Origin: JBBDMC01 sp963826055
GTDB taxonomy: Bacteria > Pseudomonadota > Alphaproteobacteria > Rhizobiales > Kaistiaceae
Length of the DNA stretch: 64,000 bases
Reading direction: 5' to 3'
NCBI GenBank assembly: GCA_963826055.1
Contig: CAWGVO010000006.1
Span: 186,001-250,000 of the forward strand
Positions 47,005 to 58,203 of the stretch are shown in pieces; position 1 is the stretch's first letter; each line of letters begins with the position of its first letter. The position numbers were made by a program, and so were the translations under genes. The notes below the pieces were generated by a model that worked only from the letters and a program-made list of their open reading frames with translations, was not told the DNA's origin and searched no databases.

Positions 47005-47529
47005 GTGCTCGACGCAATTTTGAAAGTATGGAACAGGATCGAGTCGATCATTATCGGCCTGCTGTCAATCTGCGCACTTCTCGTCTTCCTGAGCGGTCCC
47101 GTCGCGCGCGCTTTCTTCCCGAGAAGCGCGCCCGACTGGACGGAAGAAGTGGCGATCTATTTCATTGTCTGGGCATCGCTGCTCAGCGGCAGCCTGCTCG
47201 TCGCCGACAAGCGCCATATCGCCGCGGAGACGCTGGTGCGCAGGTTTCCGCGGCGGTGGCAATACGCGGCGGCCTGGGTCAGCTACGCCATTGCGGTCAT
47301 GTTTTGCTGCACCATGGTGTACCTTGGCATCCAGGCTGTCGCGTTCGTCAACATGCTTGACGAACGGAGCGCCTCGACGTTGCAGGTACCGCAAGCTTTC
47401 GTGCTGTATATGGCGATGCCCGTTTCGATGGCGCTTATCGTGTTGCGCCTGGTCGTCGCCGGAATCCGTGCCAGGGGCGCACCCGATCTAACCGGAATTA
47501 TCGAGACGACCGATACCGCCGTGTCCTGA
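47005..47529 (+). CDS. dctQ: TRAP transporter small permease DctQ
   Basis: 174 residues, four predicted TM helices. ARAFFPRSAPDWTEEVAIYF and LLVADKRHIAAETLVRRFPR are DctQ-typical. GTG start possible at 47005. Confidence 0.88.
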   Translation: MLDAILKVWNRIESIIIGLLSICALLVFLSGPVARAFFPRSAPDWTEEVAIYFIVWASLLSGSLLVADKRHIAAETLVRRFPRRWQYAAAWVSYAIAVMFCCTMVYLGIQAVAFVNMLDERSASTLQVPQAFVLYMAMPVSMALIVLRLVVAGIRARGAPDLTGIIETTDTAVS

Positions 47530-47558
47530 CGACCGGTGCCGCCGACAGGACTGGGGAA

Positions 47559-48839
47559 TTGTCGAACATTGTCGCAATTGCCGCGGTGCTGATCCTGCTG
47601 GCGGCGGGTGTGCCGATCTTCGTGACTCTGGGGACAGTCGCCCTGGTCATGCTGGCATTCGAGGGGCGCCCGCTTTTCGACGCCGCGCTGACCGCGACAA
47701 GCGGGCTCAACTCGTCGACTTTCCTTGCGGTTCCATTCTTCGTGATCGCCGCGGCCGTGATGCAGCGCGGCGGCGTGGCCCGGGTGCTGATCGACGCGGC
47801 GCAGGCGTGGGTGGGTTGGGCGCGTGGCGGTCTGGCGCTGGTCTGCGTCATGGCGACGACTTTTTTCGCGGCAATCTCGGGGTCGTCGGTGGTCACGGCG
47901 ATGGCGATGGGGACGTTTCTCATCCCGGCCATGGTCGAGCGGGGTTACGACCGTCCGTTTGCCCTCGGCGTGGTTGGCGTGTCGGGTACGCTCGGCATAT
48001 TGATCCCGCCCAGTCTGGCGATGATCCTCTATGGCCTGATCGCGGAAGAATCGGTGCCGCGATTGTTCCTTGCCGGCGTGGTGCCGGGGCTCATCCAGGC
48101 CTCCCTGATCGCGCTCGTCGTCTACGTGCAGGCGAGCCGCCGGGGCTATCAGGCGGACCGGCGTCCGACGGGCAGGGAGTTTGCGCTTGCCAATCTGAGG
48201 GCGTTGCCGGCGCTGGTCATCCCATTGGTGATCTTTTTCGGCATCTACAGCGGCTACACGACGGTGGCCGAAGCCGCCGGCCTGGCGGCGATAACGGCCT
48301 TGCTGGTGACGTTGGTGTTCTACCGCGAACTGCCGTTGGCCGAGATTTTCGAGGTCGTCACCGAGGGCGTGAAGTCAGCGGGAGCGATCACGTTCATCGT
48401 CGTTTTCGCGCTGCTTTTCGCTCATTGGATCACGGGGTCCGGCGTTCCCACCAAGGTCGTCAACTACGCCGTCGGCTGGAACCTCTCGTCCTGGCAATTT
48501 CTGCTCATATTCAACCTGCTGATGATCATTCTCGGGATGTTCCTCGACGCGATCGCGTGCATTCTGATCGTGGTGCCCATCGTGCTGCCCTTGCTCGACA
48601 CTCTGGGCATTGACAAGATCCATTTTGGCATCCTGCTTGTGGTCAACATGGAGATCGCGTTTCTCACGCCGCCCATCGGTCTCAACCTGTTCGTGATCTC
48701 CAGCGTCGCCAAGGCGCCGCTTGCCGAAACGGTGCGCGGCGTGGCGCCCTTCATCGTCCTGATGCTTGGATTCCTTCTGCTGATAACCTTCGTCCCGGAA
48801 ATCTCGACATGGCTGCCAAGCAGGATCTTCGCGAAGTGA
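47559..48839 (+). CDS. dctM: TRAP transporter large permease DctM
   Basis: 426 residues, about twelve TM helices, with the sodium-coupled DctM signature stretches AISGSSVVTAMAMGTFLIPA, GTLGILIPPSLAMILYGLIA and TPPIGLNLFVISSVAKAPLA. The start appears to be TTG 47559. The last 31 bases overlap the first P450 gene, tying uptake to oxidation. Confidence 0.9.
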   Translation: MSNIVAIAAVLILLAAGVPIFVTLGTVALVMLAFEGRPLFDAALTATSGLNSSTFLAVPFFVIAAAVMQRGGVARVLIDAAQAWVGWARGGLALVCVMATTFFAAISGSSVVTAMAMGTFLIPAMVERGYDRPFALGVVGVSGTLGILIPPSLAMILYGLIAEESVPRLFLAGVVPGLIQASLIALVVYVQASRRGYQADRRPTGREFALANLRALPALVIPLVIFFGIYSGYTTVAEAAGLAAITALLVTLVFYRELPLAEIFEVVTEGVKSAGAITFIVVFALLFAHWITGSGVPTKVVNYAVGWNLSSWQFLLIFNLLMIILGMFLDAIACILIVVPIVLPLLDTLGIDKIHFGILLVVNMEIAFLTPPIGLNLFVISSVAKAPLAETVRGVAPFIVLMLGFLLLITFVPEISTWLPSRIFAK

Positions 48840-50047
48840 CGGGTGCCGACGACGGGCGTCAGGACTGGGACCCGACCGATCCGCGGACGCGCGACGATCC
48901 GCATGCCACCTACGCGCGTTTGCGCAAGGAATGTCCCGTCGCGCACTCGACGAAATGGGGTGGCTTTTGGACCTTGACGCGGTACGCGGATGTCATTGCG
49001 GCGAGCCGCGACTCCGGTGCGTTCACGGCGACGAAGCAAACCGTTATTCCCACCTCGCCGCGCAAAGGCCTGCCGCGTCTGCCGCTGCAGGCCGATCCTC
49101 CTCAGCACGACATTTATCGCAAGGCGCTCAATCCATATTTCAAGGATGCGCAAATCCGCCGGCTCGCACCGCGACTGCGAGCGCTTGCAAGCGAGCTTTT
49201 CGACAATGTTCTCGTCGACGGTGTTGTCGACATCACCGCAGGCTACACTGAACCCTTTGCAGTGCGGTCGCTATGCATCCTGGTCGGACTCGATGAATCG
49301 GAAGCGGGCGAGCTCGCTCGCCTGAGTACACAATACGTCGAGGCCGTGCAGGGCGGCGATCTCGCCACCGCGGGAAAACTGAGCGGTGCCGTCGATAGCT
49401 TTGCGACGAACCTTGTCGCCGATCGCAAGGCAAAACCACGCGATACGCGATGGGACATGGCCTCGGGCCTGCTCGATTGGCGTGGTGCAGGTGGCGCATT
49501 CAACGAAGAGGAAGTCGCTGGCATGATCAGGCTGCTGCTGATCGGCGGGCACACGGTACCAAGGAACTTTCTCGGCAGCGCTATCTGGCATTGCGCCGGG
49601 GACCCGTCTCTCCAGCAAATGCTGCGCACCGAACCCGGCAAGCAGGCTGCCGCGATCGAGGAGTTCTTGCGTCTTCATTCACCGAACCAGGCTCTTGTGC
49701 GTACCACAACGCGGGACGTGGAAATCGGAGGGCAAATGATCCCCGAAGGTCAGCCGGTGGCCCTGCTGTTCATTTCCGCAAACCGAGACGATGCGGTCTT
49801 CGCCGATCCCGACGAATTCGACCTGTCGCGAACGCCGAGACGTCACATCGCCTTCGGGTTCGGCACACACGCCTGTATCGGTCAGGCGCTGGCCCGCCTT
49901 CAGGCTCAGATCACGTTGAGCGAGCTGCTGGCACGAACAAGATCGTTCGAGGTCGCGGGCGAGGTGCAGTGGGCGAGGTGGACTGAATACGGTGTCCGTG
50001 ACATGCGGATTAAAGCCAAACTCGCTTCCAAGGAGTTGGGCCCGTGA
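48809..50047 (+). CDS. cytochrome P450 (class I bacterial type), first of a tandem pair
   Basis: 412 residues, soluble. Haem-binding loop FGFGTHACIGQALARLQ with the axial cysteine near residue 365; ExxR in EEFLRLHSP; RRHIAF before the loop. The I-helix reads LLLIGGHTVPRNFLG: the acidic residue of the usual AGxDT is His, although Thr remains. It overlaps dctM by 31 bases. No ferredoxin or reductase gene is adjacent. Confidence 0.9.
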   Translation: MAAKQDLREVTGADDGRQDWDPTDPRTRDDPHATYARLRKECPVAHSTKWGGFWTLTRYADVIAASRDSGAFTATKQTVIPTSPRKGLPRLPLQADPPQHDIYRKALNPYFKDAQIRRLAPRLRALASELFDNVLVDGVVDITAGYTEPFAVRSLCILVGLDESEAGELARLSTQYVEAVQGGDLATAGKLSGAVDSFATNLVADRKAKPRDTRWDMASGLLDWRGAGGAFNEEEVAGMIRLLLIGGHTVPRNFLGSAIWHCAGDPSLQQMLRTEPGKQAAAIEEFLRLHSPNQALVRTTTRDVEIGGQMIPEGQPVALLFISANRDDAVFADPDEFDLSRTPRRHIAFGFGTHACIGQALARLQAQITLSELLARTRSFEVAGEVQWARWTEYGVRDMRIKAKLASKELGP

Positions 50048-51219
50048 CGGAGCGCGTCGAGGACTTCGACGCGGAGGCGCCGGAAACGTTTGACAGCCCG
50101 CACGCGCTCTACAGAGAGCTCAGGCAGCGTTGTCCTGTTGCCTATTCCAGGGGCCTCGGCGGCTTTTGGGCCCTGACGCGGTACGAGGACATTGAGCGCA
50201 CGCTGATCGACTGGCAAACGTTCACCACGACGATCCAGAACGTGGTTCCGCGTGTAGCGACCACGCAACGGCGCCCGCCGCTGCACCTCGATCCGCCGGA
50301 CCACACCCCCTATCGCCACGCAATCGCTCCGTTTCTGACGCCGCAACGGGTGGAGGCGTGGAGGTCTCTGATCCGGAAGATGATCAAGGACCTGCTCGAC
50401 CCGATCCTCGCCCGCGGCGAGGCGGACCTGTGTGCGGAATTTTCATTCAAGCTGCCGATCGCCATCCTCGGAGAATTCTTTCGTGTTTCAGGTGGCGACG
50501 CGGAAAGAATCCGGATCGCAGGCGCCGATTTCAACCGCGCTATCCAGTCGCAGAACGATCCCGAGGTGCGCCGCACCAGCAACATCCTTTACGAAATCGC
50601 GCGCGATCTCATCGCAGATCGCAAACGCGCACCTCAGGACCCGAATCTCGACCCGACCAGTGCGTTGCTTGCCGCCAAGCGAGACGGCGTACCTCTACCC
50701 GACGACATGATTCTGGGGGCCTTGCGGCAATTCCTGGTCGTTGGGATCGTCGCGCCGACGACGTTCATCGGGAGCATGGTTGTTCACCTTGCCCGCCACC
50801 CGGAACATCACCGTCTTCTGAAAGACAACAACAGCCTGATTGCCCAAGGCCTGGAGGAACTGCTCAGGCTGTACACGCCCTACCGCGGCTTCGCGCGCAC
50901 GACCCGCCGCGAGGTCGAGGTAGGCGGGCGCGTCATTCAGAAGGGTGATGTCGTCGCCCTGCTTTTTGTGTCAGGCAACCGGGACGAGCGCGTTTTCGAC
51001 GAGCCGGACGCATTCAGACTCGACCGGCCACGAAAGGATCTTCTTACGTTCGGGCGCGGGCCGCACCAGTGCCCGGGATCGGCACTCGCGCGTCTGCAGT
51101 TGTCTCTGGCGCTGGAAGCCATCGTCAATCGTACCGAACGACTAACGCTCAACGGGCCGATCCAGATGACCAAATGGCCCGAATATGGTCCCTTAACGGC
51201 ACCGGTTTCGATCATATGA
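50044..51219 (+). CDS. cytochrome P450, second of a tandem pair
   Basis: 391 residues. Starts with GTG 50044 overlapping the first P450's TGA. Haem loop FGRGPHQCPGSALARLQ, ExxR in EELLRLYTP. The I-helix is FLVVGIVAPTTFIG, in which both the acid and the threonine of AGxDT are replaced (Val, Ala), so proton delivery to oxygen must differ from the norm. It shares only general similarity with the first P450, so it is not a recent duplicate. Confidence 0.9.
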   Translation: MTERVEDFDAEAPETFDSPHALYRELRQRCPVAYSRGLGGFWALTRYEDIERTLIDWQTFTTTIQNVVPRVATTQRRPPLHLDPPDHTPYRHAIAPFLTPQRVEAWRSLIRKMIKDLLDPILARGEADLCAEFSFKLPIAILGEFFRVSGGDAERIRIAGADFNRAIQSQNDPEVRRTSNILYEIARDLIADRKRAPQDPNLDPTSALLAAKRDGVPLPDDMILGALRQFLVVGIVAPTTFIGSMVVHLARHPEHHRLLKDNNSLIAQGLEELLRLYTPYRGFARTTRREVEVGGRVIQKGDVVALLFVSGNRDERVFDEPDAFRLDRPRKDLLTFGRGPHQCPGSALARLQLSLALEAIVNRTERLTLNGPIQMTKWPEYGPLTAPVSII

Positions 51220-51706
51220 TGACGCCGCGTTGGTGACGCTGGCGGTTCAGGTGCTGCGTCAAGCCGGGTTTGGAACCGCGGATTCCGTGGAAATGCCTGC
51301 GGGTGTAGATTCTCCCTCTCCGGTCGTGCGCGCACGAATACATCGGCGCCCATTTCAGTGACGCCCGGTCTCGCGGCACGTCAGGCGGCAGGACAACCTG
51401 CGCGTTGGATTCTCATTTGCGCCCGGTGAACCACTTCTGACCTGGATGGGCGCTTTGGTCGCCCAATGTCGGGAAATGGCACATTCCCGAAGTCGCAAGA
51501 CTTACGGCTAATGTCCGCTGTTGGGCGGTAAACGGACTCTGACTGAACGCTCCGGGGCTCCGCCGTTGTGCGACCCCGCGAGGCGTTGTCGGCAAAGATG
51601 AATGGGCCGCACTGGATGTGGCCGGCCGCGTGGCCGATGCGCTAGAACCCCCGGTTCGTGGGGTCGTGTAGCGGTTACCATCGTAAGCCATTGAAATTGT
51701 TTGGCT
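51220..51706. other. 487-base gene-free stretch before tRNA-Met
   Basis: No supported gene. Short open frames lack family features. TGTCCGCTGTTGGGCGGTAA and the following CGGAC (51512-51537) can fold imperfectly and resemble degenerate repeats scattered in other genomes; I would not name them. Confidence 0.5.
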
Positions 51707-51783
51707 TGGTAGCGGAGGAGGGACTCGAACCCCCGACACGCGGATTATGATTCCGCTGCTCTAACCAACTGAGCTACTCCGCC
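51707..51783 (-). tRNA. tRNA-Met (anticodon CAT), elongator type
   Basis: Read on the minus strand: acceptor GGCGGAG pairs with CTCCGCT (one G-U), D arm GCTCAGTTGGTTAGAGC, anticodon stem GCGGA/TCCGC around ATCATAA (anticodon CAT), T arm GTCGGGGGTTCGAGTCCC, then the encoded ACCA end. 77 bases. A lysidine-modified tRNA-Ile would also have CAT, but stem composition fits elongator Met. Confidence 0.9.
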
Positions 51784-51994
51784 CTGCAAAGAGGTTCGGA
51801 TATAAGAAGCGCACGGAAAAGCTGTCAAGGACAAGCATCGGCAGTCCGCCGGCCGGGTGCGGCCTATCCCCCTTGCCCGCCCCGCCGCGGGGCGGGCCCC
51901 GGACTGCAGAGAGGCTTATGCGCGATTTTTAAACCCCATGATGGCCAGGATCGCGCTAGAAAGACCGCGCTTCGGACAGACGACGGGGCAACAC

Positions 51995-53343
<1,349 letters not shown>

Positions 53344-53347
<4 letters not shown>

Positions 53348-54228
53348 CGAGGCACATCGCAATGATTCAAGCCGACCCCAACAATCCCAAAGGCATTGTC
53401 TGGATCGCCTCGTATCCCAAGTCCGGCAACACCTGGCTGCGCATCTTTTTCTATCATCTGCTCCGCATCACGGGCGGTCACCCGGCCGACGAGGACGACA
53501 TCAACAAGCTTGACCGCGCCAGCGCCTACGAGGGCCGTCTTTTCGGGCTCTTCGAGCAGTTTCTCGGCAAGCCGCTCGCGACCGCCACCCGCGACGAAGT
53601 CTCCGCCGTCAGGCCGCAAGTGCACGCCGCCATCGCCCAGCGCAGCGATGCCCTTGCGATGATCAAGACCCACAACCTGCTCGGCAACCTGGCCGGCATC
53701 CCCACCGTCAACACGGCGGTCACCGCCGGCGCCCTCTATCTCGTCCGCGACCCCCGCGACGTCGCTCTCTCGCTGGCACACCATCTCGGCACCTCGACCG
53801 ACGAGGCCATCAAGGTGATGGCCACCAGCGGCTTCCACAGCGACAACACCGAGGAGACCGCCTTCGAAACCTGGGGCAGTTGGAGCGAGCACGTCTACAG
53901 CTGGACGATGCAGCCGCACGACGCGCTGATGATCGTCCGCTTCGAAGACCTGCTGCGCGATCCGGTGAAACAATTCACCGCCGTGGTGAAGCACCTGAGG
54001 CAGAAGCCAACCCCGGAGCAAATCGCCGAAGCTGTCGAGCTGTCGACCTTCGACAAGCTGCAGGCCGCGGAAGCAAAGCGGGACTTCCGCGAGCGCTCGG
54101 AGCGCGCCGACCGCTTCTTCCGTCAGGGCCGCGCCGGCGAATGGCGCGACAAGCTCAGCAAGGACCAGGTGCAGCGGATCGCGGACACCCACCACGAACA
54201 GATGCGCCGCTTCGGCTACCTGACCTAG
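53344..54228 (+). CDS. PAPS-dependent sulfotransferase
   Basis: 294 residues; GTG 53344 overlaps the glmM stop (GTGA), with ATG 53362 as an alternative. PAPS 5'-phosphosulfate loop ASYPKSGNTWLRIFFYH, 3'-phosphate motif LVRDPRDVALSLAHHLG, and the C-terminal RQGRAGEWRDKLS loop are all present. Moves sulfate to a hydroxyl or amine. Its coupling to glmM hints at an amino-sugar-bearing acceptor; inference. Confidence 0.9.
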
Positions 54229-54236
54229 AGCGATTT

Positions 54237-55124
54237 CTAGCGCCGGCCGGTCCCGATCCCGGCGAGCGCCCTCACCGCCATCAGAATGGCACCATCCACG
54301 GCACTGCCGGCGGGCTGCACCAGCACCGGGTGGACCCGCTCCGGCAACCACTTGTGGAGGCGCGGAAATAAGCCGCCAACCATGGCGATCGACGGTGCTC
54401 CGAGGGTGATCAGGCGGTCGATCAGCATGGTGGCATCGCGGGCCGCGTCGTCGAGAATCGCGACGGCAAGCTCGTCTCCCTCCTCGGCATGGTCGAACAC
54501 CCGCGGGGCGAAATCGGCGAAATCGCGGGGCGTCGCCGCGTCCGCCCACGCGACCGCCTTTGCCGGATCGCGGTCGAAGATGGCGAGGACATCGCCGGCG
54601 AGCGCGGTCATCGGCGCCATCCCCTCCAGCGCCCACAGCGCCCGGCGAACCGTCATCCGCCCGATCGCCGCGCCGGAGCCATCGTCACTGATCTCGAATC
54701 CCCAACCGCCAACGGTCGTCTGCTTGCCTGCGACGACCGCCAGACCGCACGAACCGGTGCCAAGGATAAGGACCGCCCCATCGCCGCCACGAAAGGCACC
54801 GAGGTAGGCGGCGTAGGCATCGGTGTCGACAGTGAGAGTGGCGAAAGGATGGGGCCGGTCGAGGACCCACTGGCGGTCGCGCTCCTGCTGGGTACCGGCA
54901 AGGCCGAAACCAGCGTGGACGCGGCCGAAATCGTCCTCCCCGAAGCCCGCCTTCGCAAGTGCCAAGCGGCAAGCCCGCATCACCTCGTCGTAGCCGGCCT
55001 CCCGCAGACGGGCATTGCCCGAGCCCGCCTCCCCCTCGCCGAGCATGGCGCCGGCCTCGTCGCGCAGACGCGCGCGCGTGCGGCTACCGCCCCCGTCGAC
55101 CCCCAAGAACAGCCGCTCGGCCAT
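54237..55124 (-). CDS. BadF/BcrA-type ATPase family sugar kinase (GlcNAc kinase-like)
   Basis: 295 residues, actin-fold kinase: phosphate loop MAERLFLGVDGGGSRTRARL, LTVDTDAYAAYLGAFRGGDG, ILGTGSCGLAVVAGKQTTVG and PSIAMVGGLFPRL. The single-domain architecture and lack of Cys motifs point to the eukaryote-like N-acetylglucosamine kinase branch, not the reductase activases. Convergent with the sulfotransferase, eight bases apart. Confidence 0.78.
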   Translation of the reverse strand: MAERLFLGVDGGGSRTRARLRDEAGAMLGEGEAGSGNARLREAGYDEVMRACRLALAKAGFGEDDFGRVHAGFGLAGTQQERDRQWVLDRPHPFATLTVDTDAYAAYLGAFRGGDGAVLILGTGSCGLAVVAGKQTTVGGWGFEISDDGSGAAIGRMTVRRALWALEGMAPMTALAGDVLAIFDRDPAKAVAWADAATPRDFADFAPRVFDHAEEGDELAVAILDDAARDATMLIDRLITLGAPSIAMVGGLFPRLHKWLPERVHPVLVQPAGSAVDGAILMAVRALAGIGTGRR

Positions 55125-55291
55125 CGCCAGTTCCCTCTAAAGCAACCGAACCCTATCGCGACCCCGGCGCCAAAACGAGCCGTGCGGACACAACCAGCGG
55201 GCGCGACCGGGCGCCACAGCCGGCGCCGGTGCAATTCGTTTGACGCGACCACAGGCGCCACGCAAGAAGGGGCACCAATGAGGGAACCCCA

Positions 55292-56116
55292 ATGAGTTAA
55301 ACCGCGCCACGGCTCGCGCGCGAACTCGTCATCGCCGCGTTCGTGCTCGCCGCCGGGTTCTATTTCGTTCCGGTCGTAACCGTCGTCTGGCTGGGCGCCG
55401 GCCTGATCGACGTGATGCGCAACAAGCGCCGCGACGCGCTTCTGTTCGAGCGTTACTTCATCGGCAATGGCATCCTGACCTGGCTGCTTTCGCCATTCAA
55501 CCTGCTGGTCGACCTCATCTGCTATCGTAACAAGGGCGTCTACAAGCTGGAGGACCTGCCCGCCGAATGGCGCGACGAGCTTGAATCGGTCCTCACCGTC
55601 TTCCGCCAGCGCAAGGACGAAATCCTCGCCAACATCGACCGCACGTTCGAGACCGGGCGGCGCGGCATGTATGTCTACACGTGGTACGGCAAGGAGAACC
55701 CGCACGACATCGCGGAGTTCAAGCGCGACTTTCGCTTCATCCGCACCATCGCGGTGTCGGTCTTCACCGGCAAGGAATCGACCACGTTCCACTTCGGCCC
55801 GCTGCGCCTGACCCTGCGCGTTCTCTACAACCTGACCCCGGTCCGCCACGACGGCATCTACATCGAGTGCCAGGGAGAGAAGCACTTCTGGCACGACGAT
55901 CCGCTCTACATATTCGATGACACGCTGCTGCACCGTTCCGTCAACGAGTATGACGCGCGACGGTTCTGCGTGTTCATCGACATCCTCCGCCCGACGCCGT
56001 TTCCGCGGTTCCTCTCCGGCCTGGTGTCGACGGTCGCGGCGGTGGTCGAACGGTTCAGCGCCATGTTCTACAAGAACTGGAAGATGCTCCGTCCCGTCGC
56101 CAGGACGGAAGCCTGA
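55292..56116 (+). CDS. aspartyl/asparaginyl beta-hydroxylase family, LpxO-like (stop in third codon)
   Basis: About 274 residues. One or two N-terminal TM helices (IAAFVLAAGFYFVPVVTVVW), then a Fe(II)/2-oxoglutarate domain with VRHDGIYIECQGEKHFWHDD and IFDDTLLHRSVNEYDARRFC, whose His and the Arg of DARRF are typical. GAGGGA precedes ATG 55292, but the frame reads ATG-AGT-TAA: the third codon is a stop. GTG 55343 would start a 257-codon protein lacking part of the helix. LpxO-type enzymes 2-hydroxylate lipid A acyl chains. I favour a base error in codon three. Confidence 0.72.
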
Positions 56117-56120
56117 CCGC

Positions 56121-56751
56121 TCACATCCGCTCGAAAACGAGCAGGGTATAGATGCCGAACGGCGGCACTGCCCGCCGGCTGACCAGCCGCATTTCGGGGC
56201 GGCCAAGCACGGTGTCGATGGCGAACTCCGGGTGCCAGCCGAGCTTGGCGCCGTAGCGCGCGAGCCAGCGCTCGAACGCCGCGCGGGGCCCCTTCTCCAC
56301 CTTGAAATGATTGACGATCACGATGCGCCCGCCGGGCCTGACCACGCGGACGATCTCGCCGAGGACCCGCGCCGGATCGGGGACCACCGACATGACGAAC
56401 ATGGCGACGCCGACGTCGAAATCGCCGTCGGGAAAGGCGAGCGCGCCAGCGTCCATCTCGGCGAGAGCCTCGACGTTGGCGAGGTGGTCGGCCGCCACCC
56501 GCTTCTCGGCGCGCGCCAGCATGTCGGGACTGAGATCGATACCGGTGATGCGGTGATCGCGCTTGTAAAGCGGCAATGCGATGCCGGTGCCGACGCCGAC
56601 CTCGAGCACCCGCCCGGCGGCGAACCCGTTGATCTCCGCCATGCTCGGCACGAATGGCGCGGTTGGTGATAACGCCGAAGATCGCGTCGTAGACCGGCGC
56701 CCAGCGCGCGTAGGCGGCAACCACCGCCGCGTCGTCGAGACCCCCGCTCAC
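56121..56751 (-). CDS. class I SAM-dependent methyltransferase, phospholipid N-methyltransferase-like (one frame change)
   Basis: About 209 residues when read from GTG 56751 (VSGGLDDAAVVAAYARWAPV, YDAIFGVITN). Near 56660 the frame moves to ...RVLEVGVGTGIALPLYKRDH (SAM motif I), ITGIDLSPDMLARAEKRV (motif II), PDGDFDVGVAMFVMSVVPDP and VRPGGRIVIVNHF. The N-terminal YDxIFG and FERM end are typical of PmtA/UbiE-like enzymes. Likely methylates phosphatidylethanolamine or a quinone; not separable here. Confidence 0.75.
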
Positions 56752-56765
56752 GCCGGACGGACCGG

Positions 56766-57956
56766 CTAGGCCAGCGCCGCCGCCGGCACCGCCACCAGTC
56801 GGCGGAGCGCGGCCTCGGCGGCATGTGCGTGCTCGCTGCGGTCGACCCAGCCGCCACCGAGCACGCGCGCGCCGGCACCGTCCGAGTCGTAGAAGACGCA
56901 CGCCTGACCGGGCGCCACGCCTGCCTCGCCGCCGGCTGAGGTCGACGAACACGCCGCCGTCGACGTGGCGCAGACGGGCAGGCGCCGGTGGGCGGGTGGA
57001 ACGCACGCGGGCGAAAACGTCGATGCCCTCCTCCGGCAGGTCGGCGAGCGCGCCGTCGCCAAGCCAGTTGACCTCGCGCAGATAGAGCCGCGCCGTGGTC
57101 AGCGCCTCGCGCGGGCCGACGATCACCCGCCGCCCGACCGGGTCGAGGTGGACGACGTAGAGCGCCTCGCCGACGGCAACGCCGATGCCGCGACGCTGAC
57201 CGACCGTGTAGTGGATGATGCCGTGGTGGCGGCCGAGCACGCGCCCGTCGATGTGGACGATGTCGCCGGCCTCGGCGGCACCGGGCTGCAGCCGCTCGAT
57301 GAGGTCGGCGTAGCGCCCGTTGGGAACGAAGCAGATGTCCTGGCTGTCGTGCTTGTCGGCGACGGCGAGGCCGAGGTCGCGCGCCGCCGCGCGCGTCTCC
57401 GCCTTGGTCATGGAACCCAGCGGGAAGCGCAGGAAGTCGAGCTGCTCCTGGGTGGTGGCGAACAGGAAGTAGCTCTGGTCGCGGTCGAGATCGACCGGCC
57501 GGTAGAGCGCCCGATGACCGTTGCCACCGGCCCTGCTCATCACGTAGTGGCCGGTCGCCAGCGCCGCGGCGCCGAGGTCGCGCGCCGTCGCCAGAAGGTC
57601 GGCGAACTTGACCGTCTGGTTGCACACCACGCACGGCACCGGCGTCTCGCCCGCAACGTAGCTCGCGGCGAACTGGTCGATCACGGTCTCGCGGAAGCGC
57701 TGCTCGTAGTTGAGCACGTAGTGCGGGATGCCGAGGGCGTCGGCGACGCGGCGGGCGTCGTGGATGTCCTGACCGGCGCAGCAGGCGCCCTTGCGGTGGG
57801 TCGCCTCGCCGTGGTCGTAGAGCTGGAGCGTCACCCCGACCACATCGTAGCCGGCCCGGGCTTCAGCAGGGCCGCCGCAACCGAGGAATCGACGCCGCCC
57901 GACATGGCGACGACGATGCGCGTGTCACAAGGACGGCCGGGAAGATCGAGATGCAT
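56766..57956 (-). CDS. mnmA: tRNA-specific 2-thiouridylase MnmA (two frame changes)
   Basis: About 396 residues from ATG 57956: TRIVVAMSGGVDSSVAAALL (PP-loop). The frame moves near 57860 into GYDVVGVTLQLYDHGEATHR; then TPVPCVVCNQTVKFADLL with one catalytic Cys, DQSYFLFATTQEQLDFLRFP, and KHDSQDICFVPNGRYADLIE with the second. Near 56940 it moves again to AGGEAGVAPGQACVFYDSDG and stops at 56766. It thiolates U34 of Lys/Glu/Gln tRNAs. An essential-type gene with two breaks is strong evidence for indel errors. Confidence 0.9.
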
Positions 57957-58136
57957 GCCCATTCCGTTTCGGCCGCGTCAAGGGAAGGTCGCCAGGCGCC
58001 TCAGGTTCTCGGCCGCGTTCGGGAACAAGGGCTGACTATAGTGGCAGCCGTGCGAGGTTCAAGGCCGCCACCCAGCGAAAAAGGACAGATTTTCCGCCAA
58101 CCGGGTAGTGAATCTTACCGATTTGTTTCCCATTGC

Positions 58137-58151
58137 TTAGGCAATTTTTAA
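58137..58151 (+). promoter_or_regulatory. candidate CtrA box upstream of sciP
   Basis: TTAG-GCAATTT-TTAA, one mismatch from TTAA-N7-TTAA, 52 bases before the sciP start. In Caulobacter sciP is CtrA-activated. The surrounding 80 bases are AT-richer than the flanks. Confidence 0.5.
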
Positions 58152-58203
58152 AGCAGATTGGCTAGTCTCCGGGTCGCTGTGGTCAAGTTGCGTAGAGAAT
58201 AGA

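Noticed and set aside
51413..51739. 108-codon minus-strand frame upstream of tRNA-Met
   Set aside because: It overlaps the tRNA 3' end and is Ser/Thr/Pro-rich junk translation; no start signal.
51707..51783. tRNA-Ile2 (lysidine-modified CAT) in place of tRNA-Met
   Set aside because: The body and stem sequences look like elongator tRNA-Met of alphaproteobacteria; a tRNA classifier would settle it.
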